Source: Vitrella brassicaformis (taxonomy: Eukaryota; Sar; Vitrellaceae). Taken from it: DNA of 33,625 nt. Position 1 is the first letter of the stretch. Each line of letters opens with the position of its first letter. Below are positions 21,932 through 32,413 of the stretch, piece by piece. Position numbers and translations under genes: made by a program. The notes under the pieces were generated by a model, which saw only the letters and a list, made by a program, of their open reading frames with translations, had not been told where the DNA came from and did no database searches. The stretch is from NCBI GenBank assembly GCA_001179505.1, contig CDMY01000522.1:1-33625 (forward strand), in the 5' to 3' direction.

Positions 21932-24900
21932 GTCTTCCTGCACGGGCGGGAGGGGCGGCATGCGGTCCTCGGGCGGCTCGTACTCGGGCTTCTCGCCAGC
22001 CAACCGCTTGCTGCACACAGACACAATATGTACAGAGCAGCCACAGAGGTCATTTACACACACATGGCCGGTAGGTACCTCGTGTCTGCCTCTTTGTGTG
22101 TATGTGTATACGTCACCTGCGTCGCACAGCGCTGCCCTCGGGTGTGTGGGCTCGCTCGGGTCGGCCCCGCTTGCGCCCCCGCTTGCCGCCCGCCGCACTG
22201 CTCGCCACCGAGCCTGACCCAAACACAGCGGACTCACTCATCCATGCCATTCGTCTCTTCTCCTGTACCCGCTCACTCACCGACGTCACCCATGTTATCC
22301 GACTCGTTAGACCCAGATCCGCCCCCAGCAGGAGCGGCGGCAGCAGCAGCAGCAGCTGCTGCTGCAGGAGCGGCCCTCTCCCCAGTGCCCCCCTCCTTGT
22401 CGGCCACGAGGCCAAGAGGTGGCATGTGTGCTGCCGCTGGAGGAGGAGGCGATGGCCTGTGGAACGCGAAGAAGCCCCAGCGGTAGCCTGATGACCAACG
22501 GCCCTCCTGGGGCGGGGGGCTGGGGGGAGGGGCGGCCGCCGCTGCTGCCGCGGCTGCTGCAGCAGGAGCTGGTGAGTCGTCGTCCATGTCATCCATGTCA
22601 TGGTCGTCATGCAGGCCGCTGTCGAATGGGAGGGGCGGGGGCGGGGGCGGGGGCGGGGGGAAGGGGAAGGCCGCCTGCTGCGGCTGCTGCTGCTGTGTCT
22701 GGGCATCGAGAGCCGCCTGTTTCTCTGATGGAGGAAAGAGGACAACAAAACAGCAAGTAGGTATGTGGCTTGTGGGTGGCGTCGTGACAATCAGCGCGGC
22801 CTTGTGCTCACCTTTCAACTGTTGCTGGAGAGACTCGACTTGGCTCTGAAGGTTGCTAATGGTACCGTCCCTCGCCTGAAGCATCCATCCATCAGACAGG
22901 GAAGCAGACGAGTTGATGGTGTTGCCTTCCTGCCTGCCTGCTTTGCTGTGTTCCTCACCTCCTTGTCTGCGCGCAGTGTTTCTATGGTGCGGTCCTGGTC
23001 CGCTATGCGCTCCCGCAAGTCGTCCGCGGACTTGACCAGTCCATCCCGCTCAGACACCCAACTCTGGTTGAACACCACACCACAGAAGGGGTAGACATTC
23101 GTGCCCGTTTCGGTGCAAAGGTGGGTTGTGCCGGTGCGTACCTGCTTTTCTGCCTGGAGGGCCTGCACTTGGCCAGTGACGTTGGCTACGGTAGTTGTGG
23201 CCTGCGTCAGCTCCTGCTGGGTTTGGTTGTGGCCCTCTGAAAGGCAACACGCGCATGGCGCAGGTCTGTCTGCAGATCGGCTGTTTTCTGCTGACCTAGC
23301 AGCTGCTGGTTCTGCTGCTGCAGAACACCCAGGTGGGCTTCGGCAGCCTGACGGACAGACAGACAGACAGACAGATTGGAATGAGCACGGATAAGACATA
23401 GATGTGCAGTGAAGAACTTTCCTTCCTGACCTTCCTGTCGGCTTCGATGTTGTGCATGTGTGTCTGTATGTCCTCGTAGGCCTTCTGCGCACCAGCCAGC
23501 TCAGCCTCCAGCTTGGACGCACCATCTGCCGACAAAAGACGCGTCGCACACATGATACACATCACACAGAGGGAGGGAGGCGGATTCCCCGTCATTCAGA
23601 TGCCCTCACCCTGCAGCGACTTGCACTTCTGCTCCAGCTCCTCGCGGGCCGACATGGCAGCCTGACGCAAACGCATGGAAAACAACAAAATCACGCCTGA
23701 CTGACCTGTCGACGGATGTACGTGTGTATGCCTCGGTGCTTCCATCGATGTCTCACCTGTTTGTCGCTCTGCAGTGAGGTGATGTGTGCCTGCAGCTGCG
23801 CGAGAGCGTCCCGGGCCTGCTGCGCCTCCTCCTCCAAACGCTTGTGGCCCTCTGATGCATACGTACCGACATAACACGATCAACACCACCCACACACAAC
23901 CAGGAAAGGGACGGTGATGAAGCCATCCATTCATTCGGCTGTGCGTCCCACCCAGTCCCCCCACTCGCTCACCCTCCGAAGCTGTTCTGGCTCCGAGCAG
24001 CTCGCTGTTCTCGATCTTCAGGCGGGCATACTCGCCGTCCAAGTCCTGCACACACGCAACGAGGAGGGTCGTGTGTGTGGTGGATGGATAGGCCTGTGTG
24101 TGAGTATTACTTGTCGGCTGACCGTTTTGGCGTTTCTGTTGTGCTCGGCCTCCTCGCGCGCCTTGTGCGCGGCCTGCTGCGCCTCCGACACCTGCTTGCT
24201 CAACTCGCCCATCGCTCCTGAAGGCGACAACCACACAAACACAGCCAGCGGTGCGGCCAATGGGATCAGAGACAAATTGTGAGACGTGGCCGTCTGTCTG
24301 CCCCCACGCACCTTCGATGTGTTCCTTCTGCTCCATAGCCGCAGCTTTCTCCTTCTCTAGGTTCTCTACCTTGCCCGTCAGGTCGGCCACCTGTCGCTCA
24401 GCGGCCTGCAGGCTCGCCTTGGTGTTGCTGTAGTCCTCCTGAGTTGCCGACATGGCACCTGACACACACACAGAGAGAGAGAGAGAGCTTATGGACGTGT
24501 CCGCCTGTGTGTGTCGTCGTCTGTCCGACTGACCTTCCAGCTGCTTGAGTTTGGTCTCGAGCTGCTCGATCTGCGTGTCGCGGTTGCCCACGTCAGCCGT
24601 GAGGCGTTCGTTGGCGGCGCGGAGGGCGGCGTTCGCCTTGCCCTGCTCCTCGATGGCCGCTGCCTGCTGTGTGATCTTGGTCTGCAGGTCGTTGTTGAGA
24701 CCCGCCAGCCGGGTGCACTCGCCTTGAACAACCTGTGTAAGGGCAGGCAGAACAACCACCCGACGGTGTGGCGTGTGTGACGTGATGTGAAGATCGCGTG
24801 GAGTGGGTGTGTGGGCGAGGCGTACCTGACGCGATTTCTGAAGAGTCTCGTGCTCCTGCGCCAGCGATCCATACTTGCCTGCACGACCAATGGACGGATG

Positions 24901-25626
24901 AAGACATAGACAGGCACCCAATGAGCAGGCAGGCATTAAACCCTCTTGTGTGTTGGCCTTTTCTTGCTCACCTTCCGCCTCATGCATCGCCTGCTGGTAT
25001 GCCGCCTGCTGCTGGCTCTTGTCCTGCGCCAGACCCTCGAGCTGGCCCTGCAACACCTGAAGCGCCTGCTCCACTGACGCCTTGTCCTTCTGCACCGACT
25101 CCAGCTGCTGCCGCACGGCTGACAGCGACACAGAATCAAAGGAAGACACCATGGGTCGATGCAGCGCGTGCACTGTGTCGGCTGGTGTGTGCGGACCTTG
25201 CAGTGACTCTATCGTCCTCTCGCCGTCCAGGGCTTCGAGCTGCCGGATGCGCTTGGACAGAAACTGAAGCGCACATGGAGAGAGCCATACAGGTGCTTGC
25301 TGGGGGGAGAACTGCTGTTGTCCGACCTCGTTTTTCATCTCCAGCTCCAGATTCTCGTTGTTGAGTTGGGCGAACCGACGCTGAAGTGCCACACAACAGA
25401 GAGGAAACAAACGCAGCCATGACGACTCCAAAGACACAGGAGACAGATGCCCGCACCCTGAAGACGTCATTCTGGTCCTGCAGGAACACAGACAGCATAG
25501 AGGTCTCCGCCCGTGTGTCCCCCTGTGCTCGCCCCTGTGCCTCAGCGACGGACGTCTGCATACCTTGAGCTCCTGGTTGGCACGCAGGACCTGGTCCATG
25601 CTCTTTGTTGGCACCCGGATCGACAT
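21902..25626 (-). CDS. Long coiled-coil protein with AT-hook-like tail (20 exons, 708 aa)
   Basis: Exons (minus strand) are 25626-25564, 25477-25457, 25380-25327, 25263-25197, 25118-24972, 24878-24826, 24732-24534, 24458-24312, 24217-24123, 24045-23973, 23851-23757, 23661-23610, 23525-23431, 23347-23296, 23236-23142, 23063-22959, 22875-22812, 22724-22281, 22213-22117 and 22010-21902 (2127 nt). Residues 1 to about 495 are Gln/Glu/Ala/Lys-rich heptad coiled coil, with exon lengths on a 147-nt (49-residue) period. Then follow a Gln run, a Pro run, an Asp/Met block (DDHDMDDMDDD), two Ala runs, a basic GKRGRKRGRPER motif like an AT-hook or nuclear signal, and an acidic Glu tail. The tail suggests a nuclear, DNA- or chromatin-associated role, but coiled coils resemble many unrelated proteins. 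I assign no function. Exon 2 is only 21 nt. Confidence 0.88.
22626..22670. repeat. G-rich tract encoding a proline run
   Basis: The + strand has repeated GGGGGC units, which encode a Pro run in the minus-strand coiled-coil gene (exon 18). Four or more G-runs make a G-quadruplex possible on the + (non-transcript) strand. Confidence 0.6.
23354..23375. repeat. GACA tract at a coiled-coil-gene 3' splice site
   Basis: On the minus strand it is a (TGTC)n tract ending a few bases before the acceptor of exon 14 (23349-23348). Confidence 0.8.
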
Positions 25627-25841
25627 CGTGCTAAACCTATGCCCTCACCGCTCAGCCTAAGGGTCGCTGCTTCTTTTTCTTCCTTCCTCTCCTTTTACTC
25701 CTGCGAGCTCAAAGGTGGGCGAGCTCAAAGGCTTCTCCCCAGGAATCTCTACCTCTCGAAGGTGTAGGCGTACCACATGAGGCGCGAGGTCATCATTGGG
25801 CCCATCTTGACGTCGTTTCGTTGCTGTCTTCATTCGCGGTG
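25627..25841. promoter_or_regulatory. Divergent spacer between the coiled-coil gene and folD
   Basis: A gap of 215 bp separates the two start codons. It contains a 14-bp direct repeat, GGCGAGCTCAAAGG-like, around 25705-25732. No clear core promoter motif was found. Shared regulation is possible but not shown. Confidence 0.35.
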
Positions 25842-28111
25842 ATGAGGGATCTTCTGCTGGCGTGTCTTGCTGCCCTGTTGGTGGGTCGGGAGATGCTCGT
25901 TGGCTGGACCTGCCATGCAGCAGCATCGCTGTGCGGTGATGTGGCCGGTGGGCGCGATGCATCGACATCACTGGCACTCATTCGGAGGCGCTCCAGAGCC
26001 AGAGGCGCCTTCATTCGCAGCCCAAGGGCAGCAGAGGTCCGTACGCAGTGAATGTGCGACGTCTGTTGGCACAGCAGCATTGCGCTTTGTGTCTGTGCGG
26101 TTGTTTGTGGTCAGGTGAGTCACTCCTTTGTGCGTCGTGGGAGGAGGCATCTAAGAGCACGTCGGCACACAGCGCACCAGGTATGTAGTGGTGACACGAG
26201 CAAGGCACTGTTCATGATGGGGATCTGCCTTGCAAGATCATGCGTCTGTCTCTTTGTTCCGCGTTGCCTTGCCAGGTGGTGGTTGATTCGCTCTCGCCCA
26301 CCGACGAGCAACCGTCACGGCTGCGTGCGACCGACACAGACAGCGTCGACGTCCCGCTGAAGCCGCTCTCCCCCTCACCGACCCAGCAGACCTTCCGTGC
26401 CGTCCCTCCAAAGGAGCAGACAGGCCGGCGTGAGAGGCCCACACAGACACCAGACAGCGATGCCCCCACTGACCCTCCCGCACCACCACAGCCGTCAGCA
26501 GCAGCAGGGCAGGTTCCGCTACACCTGCTGCCGTCTGTCGAGGCGACAGAGCCCGGCAGGCCGCTGGAGAGGCGGACGTCATCCAACTTCACTGGCGACG
26601 ACCCATGGGTGCGGAATCCCATGAATGCCGTGCCGCCTCCGCTGGCAGCCCTGCAGATGGAGTATGAGAGGCTGCTGAGGTCGCAGTGGAACGATAGCAT
26701 GGCGGTGGTGTCGCAAGCCGGCAACGTGACGGATGTTCCCGAGATGCCGATGGCGTCTTGGTCGGCGCTGCAGCAGATGCCCTTTCCCTTTGTCCCGGTG
26801 GTCATGTCGCCCCTGGGCCCAGTGCCTCTCTTTCTGCCCCCTCTCCCATCCCTCCCACCCCCCACACCACTCGCCATGCCCCCGCCCCTCACCCCGTTCG
26901 CGCCACCAGTGCCCGGACGACAGGCGAGCCCATTCCAGACGGCCAACGGCACGTCCATCGCTCAGCTTGGCGAGGCGTCGAGGACGTCCAACGTGATTGA
27001 CGGGCGAGCCATGGCCGAGCAAGTGCGCAATGAAGTTCGAGAGGAGATCTCATGGCTGTTGTCCAAGCCTCGTGTGGGGGATGGGAGGTCTGATGAGGAG
27101 AACGAGGTGCGTCGTGCGTTTGTGCGGCCCCCGTCGCTGGCTGTGATCCTGGTGGGCGAGAGGTGGGACAGCGAGACGTACGTGCGGATGAAGAAGAAGG
27201 CGGCCGACGAGGTGGGCATCGAGTGTGAGGTACAGCAGCTGCCGGCGAGCATCAACCAGTTCCAACTCATCGAGCGCATCACACGCCTCAACCGCAACGC
27301 AACTGTCGATGGCATCATCGTCCAGCTGCCGCTGCCCGCACACATCGACTCGCGCCTGGCGCTCTCGGCCATCGACTACGCCAAGGATGTCGATGGGCTG
27401 CACCCCAACAACGTCGGCAACCTCGCACTGCGGAACTTCGGCGGCTCGCCGTCGATCATGTCGCCCGACAGCTGCCTGTTCAAGCCGTGCACGCCGCTGG
27501 GCTGTGTGGAGCTGCTGAAGCGGTCCTATGTGCCGATCGAGGGCGCCAAGGTGGTTGTGCTGGGGCGATCGAGCCATGTGGGTCTGCCGGCGGCCCTGCT
27601 GCTGGCGCAGGAGAACGCCACTGTGACGATGCTCCACTCCAAGACACTGCCGGGTGACATACGGGCGGCAGTGCAGCTGGCCGACATCATTGTGGCGGCC
27701 ATGGGGAGGCCCCGGTTCATCACGGCCGACATGGTCAAGCCGGGCGCTGTGGTGCTCGACGTGGGCATCAACAGTGTCCCCGACGCCAGCAAAAGGCGCG
27801 GCTATCGGCTGGTGGGCGACGTGGACTTCGAGACAGTGCGGCAGGTGGCCGGGCTGATCACGCCCGTGCCCGGCGGGGTGGGGCCCATGACCGTCGCCAT
27901 GCTGATGCGCAACACGCTCGACAGCTCCAAGAGGCGGCAGCTCATGTCGATGAGAGAGGGGAGGGCGGGGATGCGAGGGGCGAGGGAGAGCATGAGCAGC
28001 CGGATGCAGCGTGATGCGCTGACGGCGGCGGCTGCATCGGCCATCACCGCACTCCTGACAGCCTTCGTAGAGAGCGGGCTGGACTTTTCGGCCCTCAAGC
28101 TGTTCTTGTGA
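25842..28111 (+). CDS. folD: Methylene-THF dehydrogenase/cyclohydrolase (FolD) with long N-terminal extension
   Basis: It interconverts 5,10-methylene-, methenyl- and 10-formyl-tetrahydrofolate for one-carbon metabolism. The enzyme lies in exon 26276-28111. Two upstream exons, 25842-26036 and 26115-26180, join in phase 0 and give 698 residues. Residues 1-20 resemble a signal peptide and are followed by Arg/Ser-rich sequence, so plastid or other organelle import is likely. Residues 88 to about 325 are Pro-rich and low-complexity. The FolD core starts near 328: YVRMKKK with catalytic Lys393, DGIIVQLPLP at 432, DVDGLHP, PCTPLG, the NADP-loop GRSSHVGLP at 517, and PVPGGVGPMT at 617. A 60-residue basic/Ala-rich tail follows. 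No formyl-THF ligase domain is attached. The core is certain; the first two exons are a model (donor GTCCGT is weak). Confidence 0.9.
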
Positions 28112-28987
28112 CAGACTCAACGGACAAGCGAACAGAAGGAAGAAGGCGTTATGTGTTTTTCGTTTTGGTCGAGGCTGATGATCAGTTAGTTGATGGGACT
28201 CACGATATAAGCGAATGGACGGATGTGACGTTGGAGGTAAGGCACCCCGTTGAGTTCAACTGCAGCCCCAAGGTCACACAATGGGGTGCGTCGTGGGATG
28301 TTGGTCGATTCGTCACTTGATTCATGTGTTGAGTGCCATCATCCCAGTGTCTGTATGCAGTGTCTCCCCTTGCCACCATCCACCCTCCGTGCACACACAT
28401 GAATGAGTGTGATCGCGCTGTGTCTGCCCCTCCACCACCCTCCCAGCCACCCCACCAGCCATGTATGATCCCTCCGAGTGAGTCGACTAATTCCCTGATT
28501 GGGGTCAGACAGGCGGGGGAACTGCCAGCACAAAAGCACGACACGACCCGGCACAACCACCAGATGAGACACCCACCCCTGTACAACCAGCCGATTCATC
28601 AAATGGGCACACACGAGGACAGACGAAGACAGACGAAGGGCTCCAAGTGAGCTCTCCACGTATACATTCATTCAAACGTGCAGACAACTACCTGCATACG
28701 GACGTCTGATCCTCTCTCACATCGTAAAAGGCGAGAAGAGAAGGCATCTATCTCAGCCTACCTACCTACCTACACAGTCGTGCAGTGCATGCTCTCGCAC
28801 GCACTCAGTCAGACCAGTCAGTCAGCTCAGCAGACAGAAGAGGGAAGCCAAGGTTGAAAAAGCCAACGAACACCTGTCTGTTGTACAACCTACCCGCCCA
28901 CCCACCCAGTGAAGTACATGTATTGTATGTGTGTCAGACGAACCCCATCCGTCCATCCATCCATCCATTCACGCATCCTCGTGTGGC
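28112..28987. other. Convergent gap without a gene
   Basis: The region lies between the 3' ends of folD (+) and the small secreted-protein gene (-). It has CCTA repeats near 28760, CCAT repeats near 28955 and short low-quality open frames. A small stem (GTTGA..TCAAC, about 28249-28260) is present, but no long inverted repeat like those in other convergent gaps. Nothing else recognisable. Confidence 0.5.
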
Positions 28988-29693
28988 TCATCTAAAGCCA
29001 AACGCATCACGTACTTTACTAGTGGCATTTTTTTCGACTGCCTTTCCCAGGGCTTTTCCCCGACGCCCGACCATCGACGCAGCCTCGCCGAAACCTCTTC
29101 CGATTCTAGGGCCGTGCTCACGGCCAATCTGTTCCCCCTTGTTCGCCCCTGCCCAGCTGCCAGTAGCAGCCATTCCGACGGCCGCCCCGGCTGCGCTTCC
29201 ATACCTCTCGCCCAGGCGTTCGCCCTCATCGCCCAAATCGTGGCCATGCTTATTGCCAGTTCCAATGGTATGCCTGGTGTGGTAGTAGTCGTCTACGATC
29301 TCATGGGCAGGGGGAGTATTCTCTGCGACATTCTTGATTGTCTCGGCCGCATCGACTAGGTCACCGAAATCCTCAACCTCGGGCACCGCGATGCCGAATG
29401 GACCGAGTCGACGCAGTCCCGGCTGTTTGAAGTCTTCATCCGCCTTAACGGAAACGCCAGACCTGCAGCAGGCAAGACAGACAGACAGACAGACAGGTGT
29501 GTGGTGCGCTGCTGTGTCGTGTGGGTGTTCGGGCTCGTGTGTGTGTTTCCTTCTCTTACTTGTCCTGTATGGCCTTGTCACGCAGAGAGCGGAGTCCATT
29601 GGGCGCAGCCTTGACACTGTCAGCGGGGCTTCCAGCCACCACCACGGCGATAGCCAGCAGGGCGACAGTCGACATCATGACGAAGCGAACCAT
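28988..29693 (-). CDS. Small secreted protein, glycine-rich C-terminal half (202 aa)
   Basis: Exons are 29693-29560 and 29462-28988 (609 nt); the split codon is AA|G across a GTAAGA donor and a CTGCAG acceptor. The protein starts MVRFVMMSTVALLAIAVVVAGS, a signal peptide of about 20 residues. The middle is acidic (VPEVEDFGDLVDAAETI). The C-terminal half has regularly spaced small residues (GSAAGAAVGMAATGSWAG and IGRGFGEAASMVG), resembling a glycine-zipper helix that can pack in or on membranes. No enzyme motif is visible. It could be a vesicle or cell-surface protein; function unknown. An earlier in-frame Met does not add a plausible start. Confidence 0.75.
29475..29496. repeat. GACA tract at the 3' splice site of the secreted-protein gene
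   Basis: On the minus strand it is a (TGTC)n tract a few bases before the acceptor ending at 29463. Confidence 0.8.
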
Positions 29694-30210
29694 CACGGAC
29701 GATGAACGAGTCAAGGGACGATAGATAGATGCAAGCCACGGGGCGGGAGCGCTGGACGGATAGAAGGGATTTGAGAAGACCGAAGGGATCTGAAGTTGGA
29801 GCGATGGATGGACGGGAGAATTGAGATGAGCAGCGGCGGCAAGACACAAGACAGACGACAGGCAACGACAGAGAGAGATAGGTCTTTCTCGAGATAGGTC
29901 TCGTTCTCTCCCCTCCAACGTGCGCTGAACAAAGCACCTGCAGACAAACACACCTGAGAGCCATGCCTCGTGCAGTGCAGTGCTGCCCCCACAATGGGGT
30001 TACAGGGTTGCGGGGTTCAGGGTTTGACTGCGAGCTCCAAAGATTTTCACACACAGATTCTGGCAACGGGAGGCTCTCCCGCATCCTCAGGCTACTCGCA
30101 AGCGTGTAAGATCTACAAGAAGGCTGCGTGCATGCACGCAGAATGGTCGTTTGTGTGTGTCGGTGTCTGTGTGTGTTCCAGCGCCTTCCCCGCACCACAC
30201 TACACACACC
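29694..30210. other. Divergent spacer with degenerate telomere-like repeats
   Basis: The spacer separates the secreted-protein gene (-) and the ubiquitin-fusion gene (+). At 29995-30027 GGGTT recurs four times (GGGTTACA, GGGTTGCG, GGGTTCA, GGGTTT), like a decayed telomere-type array or several teloboxes. Other open frames here look spurious. Confidence 0.5.
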
Positions 30211-31790
30211 ATGAGCAGCAAGGCTGTTGGCCTGCTCGACGGCCTCCCTGTCTATGCGGCGGCCGGGTGGTTCAAGGTGAAGGTCGATGGCGAGCTGCGC
30301 ACGCTGCCTGCCGCCGCCAAGGGCAAGATCATCATGTTCGTGGACGAGCGGCAGCATCCGGGGCAGCCCAAACCAACCTTCCAGATCTTCGTCAAGACTC
30401 TCATTGGTACAGAGGTGCAGTCAGAGACACACAACCAGTCTGTAGCCCGTGTGTGTATGCAGGCCAGTGCATGCCGTTGGATGTGGATCCGTCTGACACC
30501 ATCGAGGACGTCAAGGCCAAGATACAGGAGCGTTGTGGGGTCTCCCCGCCCGAGCGGCGGCGGCTGATTCTCGCTGGCAAAGGGCGGCTGGATGACGAGC
30601 GGACCCTGGCATTCTACAGCATCCAGGGCGGTTGCGTGCTGCACGTGAGACTCGGGCAGGTCTTCGTCAAGACGCTCACAGGTGGGCACTGCACTGCACG
30701 TGTCCGTCTACAACATGCTTCGTGTGTGTCATGTGTAGATAAATGCATGCAGGTAAGACCATCACGCTGGATTTCGTGCCCTCGGACACCATCGAGAACG
30801 TCAAGGCCAATTCAGGAGGAGGAGGAGGAGGAGGGCATCCCGCCAGAACAGCAGCGGCTCATCTTCACCGGCAAGCAGCTCGAGGACGGCCACACTCTCG
30901 GGGACTACAACATCCAGAAGGAATCCACGCTTCATCTGGTGCTGAGACTGAGGGGCGGCATGTTTCACGAGACCAGGTGAGTGGGGTACACCTCGACACA
31001 CAGCGACGGCCAACACAGCCGTGCAGTGCATGCCTCTTTGCACTCCGTGTGTCTGGTCGGTGCAGCGGCCGCGATGGTTTCGATACGGCTGGTGTGCAGC
31101 AGGACAGCAACCAAGAGGAGACGAACAAGGACGACCACAAGGATGGAAACGAACAGGTGACGTAGGCCACCCACAACACACTAGCAAAACGTTCATCTGG
31201 GTGGTCCATGTGTTTCTTGCAGGAGGGTGGGGGTGATGGTGATGGTGATGGGGCACCTGACACACAGCAGCAAGAGTCACCGGCCAGCCATGAGGGAGCG
31301 GGTAGGTGCCGCGGCAAAGACGTCAGCCGATCGATTCGTGCACATTGGGTGTGTGTATGTATCTGTAGGTTTGCTGCCAATCTCAGGTGGTGCGGATGAG
31401 GAGCAGGACGACACACAGGCCAAGGACAATACCGAAGACACCAACACCGGCACCATCGGCGAGCATCAGATGGGATCCGAGCACATCGACAGTGAGGGCC
31501 CTGCAGCAGAGGAGGAGGGCAACAACGAGCAGCAGATGAGCGACGAAGAGGACACCCACAGCAAGAAGAACAAGCAGCCCCCGGCCAAGCAGTGGGCCAA
31601 GCGCACACGCCGTGGGGCGGTCGACAACAACCGCAGCAGCAAGCGTGGCGATGTGTCGGCGGTGGGCGTGGCGTGTGAGGGCGTCACGACGCGCAGCATG
31701 GCCCGCAAGCGGGCGGCGGAGCAGACTGGTGCCGCCACAGCTGATCGGCTGGCCAGCAAGCGCACCAAGAGAGAGAAGGGGCTGCTGTGA
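30211..31790 (+). CDS. Tandem ubiquitin-like protein with acidic/basic tail; frame break in unit 2
   Basis: Exons are 30211-30406, 30463-30681, 30753-30976, 31066-31156, 31223-31301 and 31369-31790. An N-terminal region of about 57 residues precedes two ubiquitin-like units. Unit 1 ([10 protein letters not shown] to VLHVRLGQ) is divergent and lacks a C-terminal Gly-Gly. Unit 2 is close to ubiquitin ([48 protein letters not shown]), then continues with MFHETR. Within unit 2, near 30810, two bases are missing, so the frame shifts between ENVKA and IQEEEEEG; the downstream exons all fit the shifted frame. The IQDKEG loop has become a Glu run. The tail is acidic (Asp/Gly/Glu) and then basic with nuclear-signal-like KKNK and KRTKREK. 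It may be a ubiquitin-family protein with a nuclear role, a recent pseudogene, or a sequence error. Confidence 0.8.
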
Positions 31791-32413
31791 TGTGAGTGGG
31801 TGGACCGACAATTATTGTTTGTGTGTTGGGGTGTGCTGGGAGACACACATGCCGTCCGTCTCTTTGGTCCGTGTATTGTGTGTACCCATGCGTGTGTGCG
31901 TGTCCGTGAGGCGTTTGGTGGCGGGGCGGCCCATCTGGTGATGCGACACTGTGTACACTAAGACACACTAGACTATATGTAGACCGAGTGTATGTCTCGA
32001 CCGCGAAGATCTGTGTCCTTGAGATTGCCAGTTGTTTGATGCTTCGAGACACTGCACAAGCGAGCGTCCTTCCATCCCATGTGTGATTTGTAAGTATACA
32101 TATTGATTGTCGTGTGTGTGCTTTGGGTTGCCCCTGCCCTCACACACACACCCACAAACGCCCACTCACTCACTGACTCACTCCACACACTAACGGAACA
32201 ATGAATGCATCCGGGGCCACTCACTGCTTCACCCCCCGCCCAGCTCTACTTGCGCTAGCTGGGGTGACAGGTAAGGTACAGTGTATATGCGACAAGAGGG
32301 CCGCCGATGGGGCAATCTGTGAAACTCTTGTGAGGGCATTGGTTCTGAAATCGGAATGGCCTGAGTTTTCCTCGCATGAGCGACCGCAGGTCTTGTCCGA
32401 TTGTCTGTAGAAG
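31791..32413. other. Gap and possible 5' leader of the STRIP-like gene
   Basis: The gap is TG/CA-rich. An upstream open frame starts at ATG 32201 and stops at 32410, just before the STRIP-like ATG. A donor-like GTAAGG at 32272 and an acceptor-like CTGTAG at 32410 suggest a 5'-UTR intron, in which case this upstream frame would not join the main one in phase. Confidence 0.45.

Noticed and set aside
27050-28120. 356-codon open frame antisense to folD
   Set aside because: The sense strand carries every FolD motif. The antisense product is His/Arg-rich, typical of a shadow frame.
29995-30027. A true chromosome-end telomere array
   Set aside because: There are only four degenerate GGGTT units, with genes on both sides, so it is at most an interstitial relic or promoter motif.
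30801-30816. 16-nt intron (GTCAAGGCC..TTCAG) to explain the ubiquitin frame break
   Set aside because: It is too short to splice, and it would remove conserved ubiquitin residues rather than restore them.
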